Assembly: GCA_016185145.1 (NCBI GenBank)
Contig: JACPOB010000200.1
Coordinates: 1 to 64,000, forward strand
Direction of reading: 5' to 3'
Origin: Rhodospirillales bacterium
GTDB taxonomy: Bacteria; Pseudomonadota; Alphaproteobacteria; Reyranellales; Reyranellaceae
DNA length: 64,000 nucleotides
In this document: positions 8,801 through 18,556 of the stretch, one piece after another
Layout: the number at the start of each line of letters is the position of its first letter
How positions within the stretch are numbered: the stretch's first letter is position 1
The notes under the pieces: model-generated
Databases searched by the model: none
What the model was told of the DNA's origin: nothing
The model's input: only the letters and a program-made list of their open reading frames with translations
Made by a program: the position numbers and the translations under genes

Positions 8801-9982
8801 ACCGGTTTCGCCGATTCTTTGCTTCAATCGTCGATCGGCTTCGTCGGCCGCCTCCGTGGCATCCCACATTGCTCTGCGCCGCGCGACCGCGTCCGCCGCT
8901 GCCGTCTCGAGACGGTTGGCATCCTGCATCGTTGGATCGGCGTGCAGCGTATCGAGCCGGGTACGGGCGCTGGTAAGGGCGACGGCGGCATCGCCATGCC
9001 GCGCCCGCGCTTGCTCCTCTTCGGCCTGCGCTTCCTGCAGTCGCGTCAGCGCCTCGCCGCGGGTCCGGCTGGCATTGTCGAACTCGGTCTGGGCTTGGCG
9101 CAGCGTGCGCGCCTGCCGGCGGCTCTGCGTTCCGGCATACAGGCGATAACGTTGCTCGAACCGTCCCACGGCGCCCGCCAGGGCCTGGTACTCCTCGAGC
9201 TGACGGCGGTCCTCCTCGAGCTGGCCGAGCGCTTCGGCCACATCGCCCAGCAGCTCCGAGGCCAGTGGCGGCAGGGCTTCGGTGAGCGCATTCGACAGCG
9301 CCGTTTCGTCGGGCTTCTTCGATAGTTGCGGCTGACGAAGCTGGATCAGCGTGTCCATCAACGCGTCGTAGCGCTTGGGTCCGAGACGGAACAGTCGCTC
9401 GTCGATGGCGCGGCGATACTGCCCGGCATTGTCGAAGACCTGGCCGCGGCTGCCGATCGCCTCGCGCAGTCGATCCTTCGTGAGCACGACTCGTTGGGCA
9501 TTCGTCAGCCACAGGTCCCGATTGATGCGCGCACCGTCCGCATCGTCCAGGACGAAGTACCAGCTCTCCACGTGCGGGCGCCCCGCCTTGGCGGACAGGC
9601 CGGCGCCCAGCACGAGGTAGTGGGGCCTGCCGGCCTCGTCGAGCCGGCCGAATTCGATCCAGGCGTAGCCGATGCGCCTCTCGTAGTCGCCCAGCAGCAG
9701 GTTCCAGGCCATCTTCTTGGCGTTGTCTCCGTCAGGCTCGATGCGCGACGGCTTGAGCTGCGCATCGAACAGGAAGGGCAAGGTCAGCGACAAGACCTTG
9801 GACTTTCCGGTGCCGTTGTTGCCGCGCAGCAGCAGATGGCCGTCGCGGAACCAGAACTCCTCGCTGTCGTAGCGGAAGAGCTCCACGAGCCCCATGCGCA
9901 GCGGCTGCCAGCGCGTCAGCGTGGGCTCGGGCAACGCCGGCTTTTCGATGACCAGGGGCAGGGCGATCGTGGCGTCGTTCAT
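5810..9982 (-). CDS. jetC: Wadjet JetC-type SMC/SbcC-like ATPase (TIGR02680)
   Basis: A 1390-residue SMC-like ATPase, the DNA-translocating motor of the defence complex. Walker A GNNGTGKS is at 54-61. Long Ala/Arg/Glu/Gln-rich coiled coils follow (about 230-600 and 760-1060). Between them is a globular hinge-like block around 610-760 with GAPFWQLVDF and LSLSLANWLQ. The C-terminal head carries the signature LSGPASSGERALGL and Walker B LILLDEAFAGID, so the ATPase looks complete. ATGA overlaps join it to jetB (9979-9982) and jetD (5810-5813). The TIGR02680 length (about 1350 residues) fits. The high coiled-coil content explains the many long antisense open frames over this gene, which I do not consider genes. 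Confidence 0.92.
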   Translation of the reverse strand: MNDATIALPLVIEKPALPEPTLTRWQPLRMGLVELFRYDSEEFWFRDGHLLLRGNNGTGKSKVLSLTLPFLFDAQLKPSRIEPDGDNAKKMAWNLLLGDYERRIGYAWIEFGRLDEAGRPHYLVLGAGLSAKAGRPHVESWYFVLDDADGARINRDLWLTNAQRVVLTKDRLREAIGSRGQVFDNAGQYRRAIDERLFRLGPKRYDALMDTLIQLRQPQLSKKPDETALSNALTEALPPLASELLGDVAEALGQLEEDRRQLEEYQALAGAVGRFEQRYRLYAGTQSRRQARTLRQAQTEFDNASRTRGEALTRLQEAQAEEEQARARHGDAAVALTSARTRLDTLHADPTMQDANRLETAAADAVARRRAMWDATEAADEADRRLKQRIGETGHIAERARHAEHRVVDARRESAIHAEAAGVTAAHADSLLASIEAAALVEQSPADFDSACVALEDLVRGRREQIGVLHRRHADVERAEATHAQRRQIQDERHAEVEAAAQQRAGADAEVEQQGEALVAGWERHCAALDQLVIEPDQGSAALAALAEWVATLLGDNPARLVLQAAQQRANLRFAERAAALDGQRRTLEEEQRVLEEERTRLEAGISLAPPTPYTRGTDVRSGRPGAPFWQLVDFRDKVQTPQRALLEAALEAAGLLDAWVTPDGRLQTGDGGSLLHDTQLIERRPLSLSLANWLQADVAEGVAVARRTVEQMLSGIACADDDVADSEAWIGLDGRFRLGALSGAWAKPVATYIGHTARATARQRRLAEIAERLERLAEELAELQAAADRLAQERRQADEEWRQAPTDEALRAAHAMAVACARDVQRARERLAEADLRCAEAMNALKAARERLAVDASDLRLPESPAALPAVEAALDRYRDGSARLVRAIHELRLALPELQRQRLLEDQARDDAAKAAARLATARDDAEQAAARHETLREAVGAKVEDLQRKLAEARLAVEVSESDVKRADEALRTSSVARAVTGTRAETAEAALHERTAARAQTIQRLQQFAMTGLLSSALPHIELPDTATPWTIDPALTLARRIEQFLSDLGDDDDAWTRVQRQVNEELTELQRALSALGHQAPAETTDWGLVVNIIYQNHAERPDRLAARLADEIAQRSELLTANERAVLENHLQAEIAAEIQRLLMGAERQLDAINKELHKRPTSTGVRYRLLWQPLAEEEGAPLGLDVARKRLLNTSADLWSADDRSVVGTMLQRRIAMERERADSSAGRDGGSLLEQLARALDYRRWHRFRVERWQDGQWRKLSGPASSGERALGLTVPLFAAVASFYTQGSYALAPRLILLDEAFAGIDDAARAHCMGLIREFDLDFVITSEREWACYAELPGVAICQLQRQEGIDAVFVSRWTWDGRARVRDADPDRRFSPA

Positions 9983-11256
9983 GCTCGAACGTCCCGGATC
10001 TCGGCCTCGCCGAGCGCAAAGCGCGCGAGCGCCGGCCGTGGGCGGACGAAGCCGGCACTACGCTCGATCAGACGCAGCCTCTCGAGCCGCTCGAGCGCGA
10101 TCGCGGCAAGCTCGCGTTCGGCGCCGGGCTCTCGGGCCGACTTGCGCCAGTAGCGTCCGTAGCGCTCCCTGGCGTCGCGCAGGAACTCGGCGACGTCCTG
10201 CTCACGTGCGGCCTGGGCGAAATGCCGCTCGACGCCGTCACCGTCCATCCGGTTGCGTCTCTGGCGATCGGCCAGATACTCCGCCGCCAGCAACGTGACA
10301 TGGGAATCGGTACCTTCGGAGGGCATGGCCAGATCGGTCAGCAGGCCGGCTTCGTCGACCAACGCCAGGCCCTCGGCCCGTTGTTCGGCAACGAGGCCCG
10401 ACGCCTCGCAGAGTCGTGTCGCCATCGCGCCGCGCTGATTGAGGAAGTAGCCGCGCGCCTCGGGTGGAAGCTCGTGGACATAGACCACGGGATCGTCGAG
10501 AAGCCGGCGCGCGATGCGATGACGCAGCGCCGTGCGGCGGCCCTCGTCGCTGTCGGCCACGTGCTCCTCGACCAGGGCCGCCAGCCTGTCGTCGAGCGAC
10601 ACCGGCGCCTCGTCCGCCTTCCAGGTCGAGGGGCCGCGTACCGAAGCCAATAGACCGGCGAGCGCGCGTCGCTGGACGTCGTAAAGCGCATCGGCCTGTT
10701 CGGCGACGCCGCCGGCCTGCACGAAGGCTTCTTCGTCGCCGGCTACGCGTTGCAGCACGCGCAGATCGAGCAGCGTTCGGCATACCGCCACCAGCTCTCG
10801 CCGCTCATGCTGTGCCGCGAGGGTGAAGGTGAAGCCGAGCGAGGCTAGCTCCGGCTCCGCCGCGAGGTGGAGCAGTCGTTCACCCAGCAGCCGCAGCGTG
10901 ATCTGCGGATCGGCCCGCTCGAGCACGGCGCACGCCAGGCACAGCAGCACATAGCGGCGTCGATCGTAGTCGGGCAGGCCGCGCGTCGCATCGCCGAGAT
11001 CCGCCGGCCTCTTGTAGAGGCGCGCGCCGTCGCGCTCGACATGGAGAAGCCAACCGGTTTCCCGCGCAAACCAGTCGCGCAGCCGCTCGGCATGACGGCG
11101 TACGGCCGCGAAGTCCTCGTGCGCGGCGTCCATCAGCGGCGTCATCAGCAGGGCACGCAGCGCGGCCTGCATCTCCTCGCGCTGCAGACGCTGCTGGTGC
11201 TCGCCGATGCCGCGGCCCCCAATGCCGAGGGTCTCGTTTTCGCGATGCGCGCTCAT
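9979..11256 (-). CDS. jetB: Wadjet JetB-type subunit (TIGR02678; DUF2398)
   Basis: A 425-residue TIGR02678/DUF2398 protein, second gene of the operon. By analogy with MukE in MukBEF-like complexes it is the winged-helix dimer that bridges the kleisin (JetA) and the SMC motor (JetC). Supporting stretches are the N-terminal QREEMQAALRALLMTPLMD, RETGWLLHVERDGARLYKRP (about 66-85) and the conserved YDRRRYVLLCLACAVLERAD (about 94-113). It overlaps jetA at 11253-11256 and jetC at 9979-9982, both as ATGA, which argues for fixed stoichiometry through translational coupling. No truncation is seen. Confidence 0.88.
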   Translation of the reverse strand: MSAHRENETLGIGGRGIGEHQQRLQREEMQAALRALLMTPLMDAAHEDFAAVRRHAERLRDWFARETGWLLHVERDGARLYKRPADLGDATRGLPDYDRRRYVLLCLACAVLERADPQITLRLLGERLLHLAAEPELASLGFTFTLAAQHERRELVAVCRTLLDLRVLQRVAGDEEAFVQAGGVAEQADALYDVQRRALAGLLASVRGPSTWKADEAPVSLDDRLAALVEEHVADSDEGRRTALRHRIARRLLDDPVVYVHELPPEARGYFLNQRGAMATRLCEASGLVAEQRAEGLALVDEAGLLTDLAMPSEGTDSHVTLLAAEYLADRQRRNRMDGDGVERHFAQAAREQDVAEFLRDARERYGRYWRKSAREPGAERELAAIALERLERLRLIERSAGFVRPRPALARFALGEAEIRDVRA

Positions 11257-12809
11257 CGGCCGTCCTGTACGGAGGAGATGGTGACCAGATGATCGCGGCC
11301 GGCGAAGATGCCGCGCGGCGTACGGATCTCGGCGCGCGTTTCCGCGCCCAGGGGCTCGAGGTGGACGTGAAGCAGCCCGTCGCCGGTGTGCCGCGTCACC
11401 GGGACGTCCGGCCCGCCCTGTTCGCCGAGCGCCTCGCCGAGGAGGCCCAGGAACAGGCCGAAGGCGTGCACATCGAGCTCGCCCAGCTCGGAAAGCCGCG
11501 TCGGCCGGCCGGTGGCCAGCCGCCTGCGCGCCGCCTCGACCTGTCGGGTCTGCTCGGCGATCTGCATTGCCAGGAACGCGCGGGCCTCGCTGCGGTCACG
11601 CACGCGCGGCAGCGGCCCGCGTGGCGCTGCCTCGCCGTATTCGCGCAGGCGCGGATGTATCCGCAACGGCGGTGCGTCGATCCATGACGTGCTGGCGGGC
11701 AGCTCCGCATCGGCGTCCGCGTTGAGCGAGAAATGCCGCGCCGGATGGAGTGCGAAGGAGGCCCGTGCGAGCCGGTGAGCATCGCCGTCGCTTTCGCACG
11801 CGGCGAACCATCGGGCCAACACACGGAAATCGGCGGAGCGGTCGCTCCGTCCGCTGCGCCGCTCGTTGAGGGCGGCGATCGCGGCCAGGAGCTGGGGGAT
11901 CGCCGACCGCGCCCGTGCCCGCAGCAACTCGGCCTGCGGCGGCTCGTGACCGGTGCTGAGAAACCAGCCGCGCAGGCCTTTCCAGCGCTCGCGCCACGAC
12001 TGCAGATGGCGCGCGCGGGCATCCGCCCGATCCTGGCCGTCGCCTGGGGCTGCATCGCGCGCTTCGCGTTCCGCCACCTGCGCCAGCATGGCGTCGATGT
12101 TGGCTTCCAGGGCGACGATGAGCCGGGCAATGGTATCGGAGCGCCGTACCAGGTCGCCCATGAACCGCTCGAGATAGTCGATCAGCCGGCGCTTGTAGCT
12201 CGCGACCGCGCTCGCCTCGGCTTGCTGCAGCTCGATACTGCGGGCGACGCCGGCCATGAAAGCCTGCGCATTCTCGGCAAGGCTTTCGAAGACGCGAACG
12301 AGGTCGCGCAGCGTCTCGTGGATCTTGGCCGCATCGGATTCGCTGCTTCCGGCCAGCGCCTGCAGAGCCTGAAGCCGGCTCGCGATGTCCTCGAGGGCGA
12401 CGGTCTGCAACTCGGCCCGGCGCTGCAAGGTGCTCATGAAGGTGGCGAGCGCGGCCTCGACCGCTTCGCCGCCCTGTGACAACCGATAGAGAAAGCGGGC
12501 TCGATAGTAGTCGGCGAGACTGGAAACCCGCGCCATGTCGGGCTGTGATTCGAGGTTGCCCCAGTCCGTGAGCTGGGCAAGCGCTGCGTTGACGTCCTCG
12601 ATGCGGGGAGGGCTGCCCTGCCATTGGGCCTCGCCGAGCACCTCGTCCGGACGCAGCTGCAGCCGGTATTGCCGCTTCGCCGCGGCGAAGACGTCCATGA
12701 TGCAGCGGTAGAATTCGGCCTTCTCGGCACTGACATGCCGGAACAGGTCGGCGGCGTTGCTGACGGCGCGCAAGGGGTGGCTCCGCGTCTCGACTGCTGG
12801 CGTTTTCAC
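11253..12809 (-). CDS. jetA: Wadjet JetA-type subunit (TIGR02677; DUF2397)
   Basis: A 518-residue TIGR02677/DUF2397 protein, first gene of the operon and probably the kleisin-like (MukF-type) subunit. The GTG at 12809 has AGGA 5 nt upstream and is preferred over a TTG at 12830 without one. The family hallmark FRHVSAEKAEFYRCIMDVF lies near the N-terminus, followed by a helical middle (about 120-300) and a C-terminal half ending in HLVTISSVQDGR. About 85 nt separate it from the end of the ABC-transporter operon upstream, so its own promoter should lie in 12810-12895, though none is convincing. This DUF2397/2398/2399 arrangement is what I recall being called Wadjet type II. Confidence 0.88.
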   Translation of the reverse strand: MKTPAVETRSHPLRAVSNAADLFRHVSAEKAEFYRCIMDVFAAAKRQYRLQLRPDEVLGEAQWQGSPPRIEDVNAALAQLTDWGNLESQPDMARVSSLADYYRARFLYRLSQGGEAVEAALATFMSTLQRRAELQTVALEDIASRLQALQALAGSSESDAAKIHETLRDLVRVFESLAENAQAFMAGVARSIELQQAEASAVASYKRRLIDYLERFMGDLVRRSDTIARLIVALEANIDAMLAQVAEREARDAAPGDGQDRADARARHLQSWRERWKGLRGWFLSTGHEPPQAELLRARARSAIPQLLAAIAALNERRSGRSDRSADFRVLARWFAACESDGDAHRLARASFALHPARHFSLNADADAELPASTSWIDAPPLRIHPRLREYGEAAPRGPLPRVRDRSEARAFLAMQIAEQTRQVEAARRRLATGRPTRLSELGELDVHAFGLFLGLLGEALGEQGGPDVPVTRHTGDGLLHVHLEPLGAETRAEIRTPRGIFAGRDHLVTISSVQDGR

Positions 12810-12895
12810 TTTGTTCCTGCTGGTCGTCAAGCGGCCATTCGACGGGCATGACGGTCCTGGTCAGAATCTTGCACTCTTCTATCGTCAGAGATGAG

Positions 12896-13866
<971 letters not shown>

Positions 13867-13870
<4 letters not shown>

Positions 13871-14898
13871 GTGGCCTCGCGATGCGGGTGATAGCAGCGC
13901 ACCCAATGGCCAGCATCGAGCTGGTCGACGGGCGGGCGCGCCTCGCGGCACGGCGCGTCGGCACGCTCGCACCTCGGGTGGAAGCGACAGCCGCCGGGCA
14001 GCGCGATCAATCTCGGCACTTCGCCGGGAATGCCGCTCGCCGTGCCGTCGGCGCCGGGCAGGCTTGCCAGAAGCTTCGTCGTGTAGGGATGGGCCGGCGA
14101 GGCGAAGAAGCGATCGACCGGCGCGGATTCGACGTCCTGTCCGGCATACATGACGTTGACGGCATCGCAGATCTCGTAGGCCGCGCCGAGATCGTGCGTG
14201 GTCAGCAGCACGGCGACGTTGCGTTCGGTCGCGAGGCGCCGGATCAGGCCGAGGATCTGCGCCTGGATGGTGACGTCGAGCGCCGTGGTCGGCTCGTCGG
14301 CGATCACGAGGTCGGGCCCGGGCAGCAGCGCCATCGCGATCATCAGCCGCTGGCGCTGGCCGCCGGACAGCTCGTGCGGATATTTGCGCAGGAGCTGCTT
14401 CGGTCGCGGCAGCTGCACGGCATCGAGCAGTTCCAGCACGGCGTCGACATCGGCGCGCCTGCGGTCGGAGGGGTAGCGCGACACGACCGCCGGCAGCCAG
14501 CCGCTGCCGGGCGGCTCGGCGGCGCGCGGCGACTTCCATTTCAGGATCTCCATGATCTGGTCGCCGACCGTGAAGACCGGGTTGAAGCTGGTGAACGGAT
14601 CCTGCGGCACGAAGGTGATGGCGCGGCCGCGCACTGTCCGATTGACGACCGCGGGATCGGCCGTCAGCAGGTCTTTGCCGCGGAACAACACCCGCCCGCC
14701 GGTGATCGTGGTCTGCTCGCGCGGCAGCACGCCCAGGATGGCGCGGGCCAGCGTGGTCTTGCCGCAGCCGCTTTCGCCGACCAGGCCCAGCACGCGGCCG
14801 CGCTCGATCGACAGGCTGACTCGGTCGAGGACCGAGGCGAAACCGGCCTCGGTCGCAAACCCCAGCGACAGCTCTTCGACCGACAGGAGCGCCGTCAC
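13867..14898 (-). CDS. Peptide/opine-type ABC transporter ATP-binding protein (DppD-like)
   Basis: A 343-residue partner ATPase. The GTG at 14898 overlaps the permease stop as GTGA (14895-14898), which decides the start. Motifs: Walker A GLVGESGCGKTT (about 37-48), signature LSGGQRQRL, Walker B LVIADEPTTALD and LLTTHDLG. The oligo_HPY tail has GCRFHPRCERADAPC. The length fits DppD/OppD. Unlike canonical OppD it has a stretch around residue 110-150 (PRAAEPPGSGWLPAVVSRYP) before the signature that looks like a lineage-specific insert. Confidence 0.92.
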
Positions 14899-15758
14899 TT
14901 TGCGCCGGCCCCCCGCCTGATGCGTGGATCGAGGAAGTCGCGCAGCCCGTCGCCCAGCAGGTTGAAGCCCATGACGACCATGAAGATCGCGATGCCGGGC
15001 GCGGTGGCGTACCACCACGCCTCGGGCAGGAATTCGCGCGATTCGGCGATCATGCGGCCCCATTCGGGCGTCGGCGGCGGCGCGCCGAGCCCCAGGAATC
15101 CCAGCGCCGCCGCCGTCAGGATGGTGGCGCCCATGCCGATCGAGGTGCGCACGATGATGGCCGACGCGATGTTGGGCAGCACGTGCAGGGTCATGATGCG
15201 CAGCGGCGAGGCGCCGAGCGCGATCGCCGATTCGATGAAGACCTCGTTCTTCAGCGAGCGCGTTTCGGCGAACACCAGGCGGGCCCAGAACGGCCAGTAG
15301 GTGACGCTGAGCGCCAGGATCACGTTCTCGATCGAGGGCCCCAGCGTCTGGGCGATGGCGATGGCCAGCACGATCTGCGGCACCGCCAGGAAGATGTCGG
15401 AGACGCGCATCAGGAGATTGCTGGGCCAGCCGCCGTAATAGCCGGCCAGGAGGCCGATCGGCACGCCGACCACGACGGCCGATCCGACGGCGACGAAGGC
15501 GATGGTGATCGTGATGCGGGCGCCGAACATGATGCGGCTCAAGAGGTCGCTGCCCATGCGGTCGGTGCCCAGCAGGTTCACCGCATCGGGCGCGCGCAGG
15601 CGATTGGCGGTATGGAACTCCGAGACGTCGCCGGGAAACGGCGCCAGGATCGGGGCGAAGACGGCCACGAGGACCAGCAGGACGAGCAGGGCGATGCCCA
15701 GCGCCGCGGCGCGATCCTTGCCGAATCGGCTGAGCTCCCGCCGCCAGCCGGGCGTCAT
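14895..15758 (-). CDS. ABC transporter permease (DppC-like)
   Basis: A 287-residue inner-membrane permease of the DppC/OppC type, with an N-terminal helix at about 20-40 (LGIALLVLLVLVAVFAPILA), the loop LGTDRMGSDLLSRIMFGAR, five more helices and the EAA coupling loop (SAIALGASPLRIMTLHVLPN, about 190-210). The start ATG overlaps the stop of the DppB-like gene (ATGA at 15755-15758) and its own stop overlaps the next gene, so the four transport genes 3' of the binding protein are fully coupled. Confidence 0.92.
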   Translation of the reverse strand: MTPGWRRELSRFGKDRAAALGIALLVLLVLVAVFAPILAPFPGDVSEFHTANRLRAPDAVNLLGTDRMGSDLLSRIMFGARITITIAFVAVGSAVVVGVPIGLLAGYYGGWPSNLLMRVSDIFLAVPQIVLAIAIAQTLGPSIENVILALSVTYWPFWARLVFAETRSLKNEVFIESAIALGASPLRIMTLHVLPNIASAIIVRTSIGMGATILTAAALGFLGLGAPPPTPEWGRMIAESREFLPEAWWYATAPGIAIFMVVMGFNLLGDGLRDFLDPRIRRGAGAK

Positions 15759-16759
15759 CGCGCGCCTCGCGGGTCGATGAAGGAATGCACGATGTCGACC
15801 AGGAGGTTGACGATCACGATCAGGGCGCCGATCCAGATCGTGAAACCGATGATCGCCTTGTGGTCGGACTGCAGGATCGACTGCACGGCGAAGGTGCCGA
15901 TGCCGGGCCAGTCGAACACCGTCTCGACGACGACCGCGTTGGTCACCAGGACGCCGAAGATCAGGCCGATCTGGGTGACGGTCGAGATCAGCGCGTTGCG
16001 CAGCACGTATTTCCACACGATCAGGCCCGGCGGCATGCCCATGGCGCGCTGGTAGAGCACGTAGTTGCTGTTGATGACGTCGAGCACGCCGGCGCGGGTG
16101 AAGCGCACGATCGTGGCCGCCGCCGGCAGCGCCAATGTCAGGGCGGGCAGGGCGATGTGGGAGAGGGCGCTGTGCAAGGACTCCATGTCCCAGTCGAGCA
16201 GCGAATCGACGATCATGAACCCGGTCACGGGCGTCGGCCCGAAGCCGTCGATGCGGCCGTTGAGCGGCGCCGTGCCGAGCTTCATGGCGAACAGGAACTG
16301 CAGCAGCATCGCCAGCCAGAAGGCGGCGATGGCGAGGCCGGAGACGCTCAGCACCCGCACGACATGGTCCCACAGGGAGTTGCGCTTCAGCGCCGACACC
16401 ACGCCCAGCGGGATGCCGAGCGCGATCGACAGCACGATGGCGACCAGCGTCAGTTCCAGGGTGGCGGGCAGGCGCTGCGCCAGGTCCTCCGAGATCGGAC
16501 GCTGGCTGTAGATGCTGGTGCCGAGGTTGCCGGTGACGATGTCGTGGAAATGCCGCAGGAGCTGGACGCCGAGCGGCTGGTCGTAGCCCAGCTTGACGCG
16601 CATCGCCTCGATCTGCGCCGGCGTGGCGTTCTCGCCCAGGAGAACCTTCACCGGATCGGTCGGGATGACGTTGGAGATCAGGAAGACGATCACGACCAGC
16701 CCGGCCAAGGTCGGCACGAACCAGGCCAGTCGCGAAACGATCATCTCCAGACGGCGCAT
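15755..16759 (-). CDS. ABC transporter permease (DppB-like)
   Basis: A 334-residue permease of the DppB/OppB type with six helices: an N-terminal helix (WFVPTLAGLVVIVFLISNVI), the family loop DPVKVLLGENATPAQIEAMR and LGYDQPL near residue 60, GNLGTSIYSQRPI, and the EAA loop YQRAMGMPPGLIVWKYVLRN at about 235-255. ATGs at 16759 and 16744 are both possible; neither has a clear ribosome-binding site. It stands 86 nt behind the solute-binding-protein gene, the gap being filled by the palindrome at 16773-16838. Confidence 0.9.
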   Translation of the reverse strand: MRRLEMIVSRLAWFVPTLAGLVVIVFLISNVIPTDPVKVLLGENATPAQIEAMRVKLGYDQPLGVQLLRHFHDIVTGNLGTSIYSQRPISEDLAQRLPATLELTLVAIVLSIALGIPLGVVSALKRNSLWDHVVRVLSVSGLAIAAFWLAMLLQFLFAMKLGTAPLNGRIDGFGPTPVTGFMIVDSLLDWDMESLHSALSHIALPALTLALPAAATIVRFTRAGVLDVINSNYVLYQRAMGMPPGLIVWKYVLRNALISTVTQIGLIFGVLVTNAVVVETVFDWPGIGTFAVQSILQSDHKAIIGFTIWIGALIVIVNLLVDIVHSFIDPRGAR

Positions 16760-16772
16760 TCAGACTCTTCCT

Positions 16773-16838
16773 CTTCCGGACCGCGAGCCTCCGGCTCGCT
16801 CATGCTCATGAGCGAGCCGGAGGCTCGCGGTCCGCAAG
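16773..16838. repeat. 66-bp near-perfect palindrome between binding-protein and permease genes
   Basis: Two 32-nt arms with one mismatch around a 2-nt loop (CTTCCGGACCGCGAGCCTCC at the left end, its complement at the right). It shares its ends and CTCATG core with the palindrome at 4478-4530. In the minus-strand mRNA it forms a strong hairpin right after the binding-protein gene, the usual place for a 3'-stabilising or attenuating structure that raises binding protein over permease. Confidence 0.8.
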
Positions 16839-16845
16839 ACCATGA

Positions 16846-18399
16846 CTACTTGTAATGCGCCCAACGCATGTCCTGGCCGCTGCCGATCGGGCTGAAGCGG
16901 ATGCCGGTGACGTTGGCGGCGTAGGGGCCGTACCATCGCGTGTTGTAGACATAGATGCCGAAGGCCTGCTCGGTCGCCTTGGTGGCCGCCTTCTCGTAGA
17001 GCGCGCGGCGCTTCTCCTGGTCGCTGATCGCCAGCGCCTCGTCGAGCCACTTGTCCATCTCGGGATCCTTGACGTACGAGGTGTTGCGCGTGCCGATGAA
17101 GCGCGAGGCGTACATCTCGCCGCCCCAGTTGTTGGGATCGACGTAGTAGGTGCTCTTCCACAGCGGCACCATGTCGTAGTTCTTGTCGCGGTCCTGCATG
17201 CGGCTCTGGATGACCGGCCAGGGCGCGGATTCGATCTTGATGTCGATGCCGATCTTCTTGGCCCCGTTCTGCAGCAGGGTCGCGGCCTGCTCGGTCTCGC
17301 TGAAGCCGGCCAGCGTGCCGATGGTGATCGGCCGTATCGGCTCCTTCACCAGCGCCAGCTCCGCCTTGGCCTTCTCCAGATCGTAGGTGTAGCCCTTGAG
17401 ATCCTTGGGCGAGCCCCAGAGATTGTTCGGGTTGGGCCCGGCGTTGCGCGCGACCGCGCCCTTCAGGATGTCCTTGACGAAGCCGTCATAGTCGAAGGCA
17501 TAGGCGAGCGCCCGGCGGAAATGCACGTCGTTCATCGGCGCGCGGCCGTTGTGGATGTTGAAGTAGAAGACGCGCATCGATTCCTGCTCGAGGATCTGCA
17601 CATTCTTCGCTTCCTTCAGCCGCAGGATCTGGTCGTAGGGCAGATATCCGTCGGTGCCCTGGATGTCGCCCTTGATCAGCCCCTGGACGCGCGTGTTGGT
17701 CTCCAGCACGGTGCGGAACTCGATCTCGTCGAACGACTTCGGCCCCCAGCCCGCGAAATGCTCCTTGAACCGTTCGCCGACGAAGCCGATCGCCGGATCG
17801 TAGCGCTTGAGCTTGTAGGAGCCGGTGCTGGCGACGTTCCTGGCGAGCCACGCCTGGCCCCAGTCGCCGTCCTTCTCGTTCTTCTTCACCAGCTTGGAAT
17901 TGACGATCAGGATTTCCGGCACGGTCGATATGAAGATCGCCGACGGCTCCTTCAGGGTGAACACGACCGTGTACTTGTCGGGCGCCTTGGTGCTGCCCGG
18001 ATCGATGATGGGCAGGAAGAGCGACGATGCGCCCTTCTTCGTCGCCAGCATGCGCTCGATGCTGTAGAGCACGTCGTCGGCGGTCATTTCGCTGCCGTCG
18101 TGGAACTTCACGCCGTGGCGCAGCTTGAACGTCCAGGTCTTGCCGTCGTCCGAGGCCGTGTAGCTTTCTGCCAGCCAGGGGATCATCTTCGGCGGGTTGT
18201 CGACCCAGCGAAGCAGCCCGTCGTAGAAGTTGATGCGGGATGCGGCGCGCCCGACGTCGAAGACGACGTGCGGGTCGAGGTTGTCGTAGCCGCTGTTGTT
18301 GGCGTGGACGTACTTGCCCTGCGCCCAGGCGCCGCCTGCACTGATGAACGATGCCGCCGCGGCGACCGCGGCCAGCGCTGCCCCAATTGTCCGTCTCAT
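16846..18399 (-). CDS. ABC transporter substrate-binding protein, family 5 (DppA-like)
   Basis: A 517-residue periplasmic binding protein (SBP_bac_5). The signal peptide covers residues 1-26 with the cleavage motif AWA-Q. Family landmarks: NLDPHVVFDVGRAASRINFYDGL at the start of the mature protein, GVKFHDGSEMTADDVLYSIER (about 95), TGSYKLKRYDP (about 190) and FRRALAYAFDYDGFV (about 300). It captures the operon's substrate. Family-5 proteins bind peptides, opines, nickel or small amides, so the ligand must be inferred from the hydantoinase and deacetylase genes upstream: probably an N-acyl or cyclic amide compound. Confidence 0.92.
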   Translation of the reverse strand: MRRTIGAALAAVAAAASFISAGGAWAQGKYVHANNSGYDNLDPHVVFDVGRAASRINFYDGLLRWVDNPPKMIPWLAESYTASDDGKTWTFKLRHGVKFHDGSEMTADDVLYSIERMLATKKGASSLFLPIIDPGSTKAPDKYTVVFTLKEPSAIFISTVPEILIVNSKLVKKNEKDGDWGQAWLARNVASTGSYKLKRYDPAIGFVGERFKEHFAGWGPKSFDEIEFRTVLETNTRVQGLIKGDIQGTDGYLPYDQILRLKEAKNVQILEQESMRVFYFNIHNGRAPMNDVHFRRALAYAFDYDGFVKDILKGAVARNAGPNPNNLWGSPKDLKGYTYDLEKAKAELALVKEPIRPITIGTLAGFSETEQAATLLQNGAKKIGIDIKIESAPWPVIQSRMQDRDKNYDMVPLWKSTYYVDPNNWGGEMYASRFIGTRNTSYVKDPEMDKWLDEALAISDQEKRRALYEKAATKATEQAFGIYVYNTRWYGPYAANVTGIRFSPIGSGQDMRWAHYK

Positions 18400-18453
18400 C
18401 TTCTGCCTCCTCTCTTTTCGTTCAGCTCCCCTGCTTGACGCTACCTCCGCTCA

Positions 18454-18556
18454 TGTTCCTCTCCCCCGTTAGGGGAGAGGCTAGGAGAGGGGGCTTCGAC
18501 AGCTCGTGCAACCCCCTCTCCCAACCTCTCCCCCTAACGGGGGAGAGGAGCATGAA
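18454..18556. repeat. Large imperfect palindrome of the CCTCTCCCC/GGGGAGAGG family
   Basis: Arms of about 33 nt (TCCTCTCCCCCGTTAGGGGA in the left arm, 18455-18480; complement in 18521-18553) flank a second inner pair (GGAGAGGGGG at 18484-18493 with CCCCCTCTCCC at 18512-18522). This dispersed repeat type is frequent in alphaproteobacterial genomes. It fills the gap between the deacetylase and binding-protein genes and supplies the last codons and stop of the deacetylase. Confidence 0.75.
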
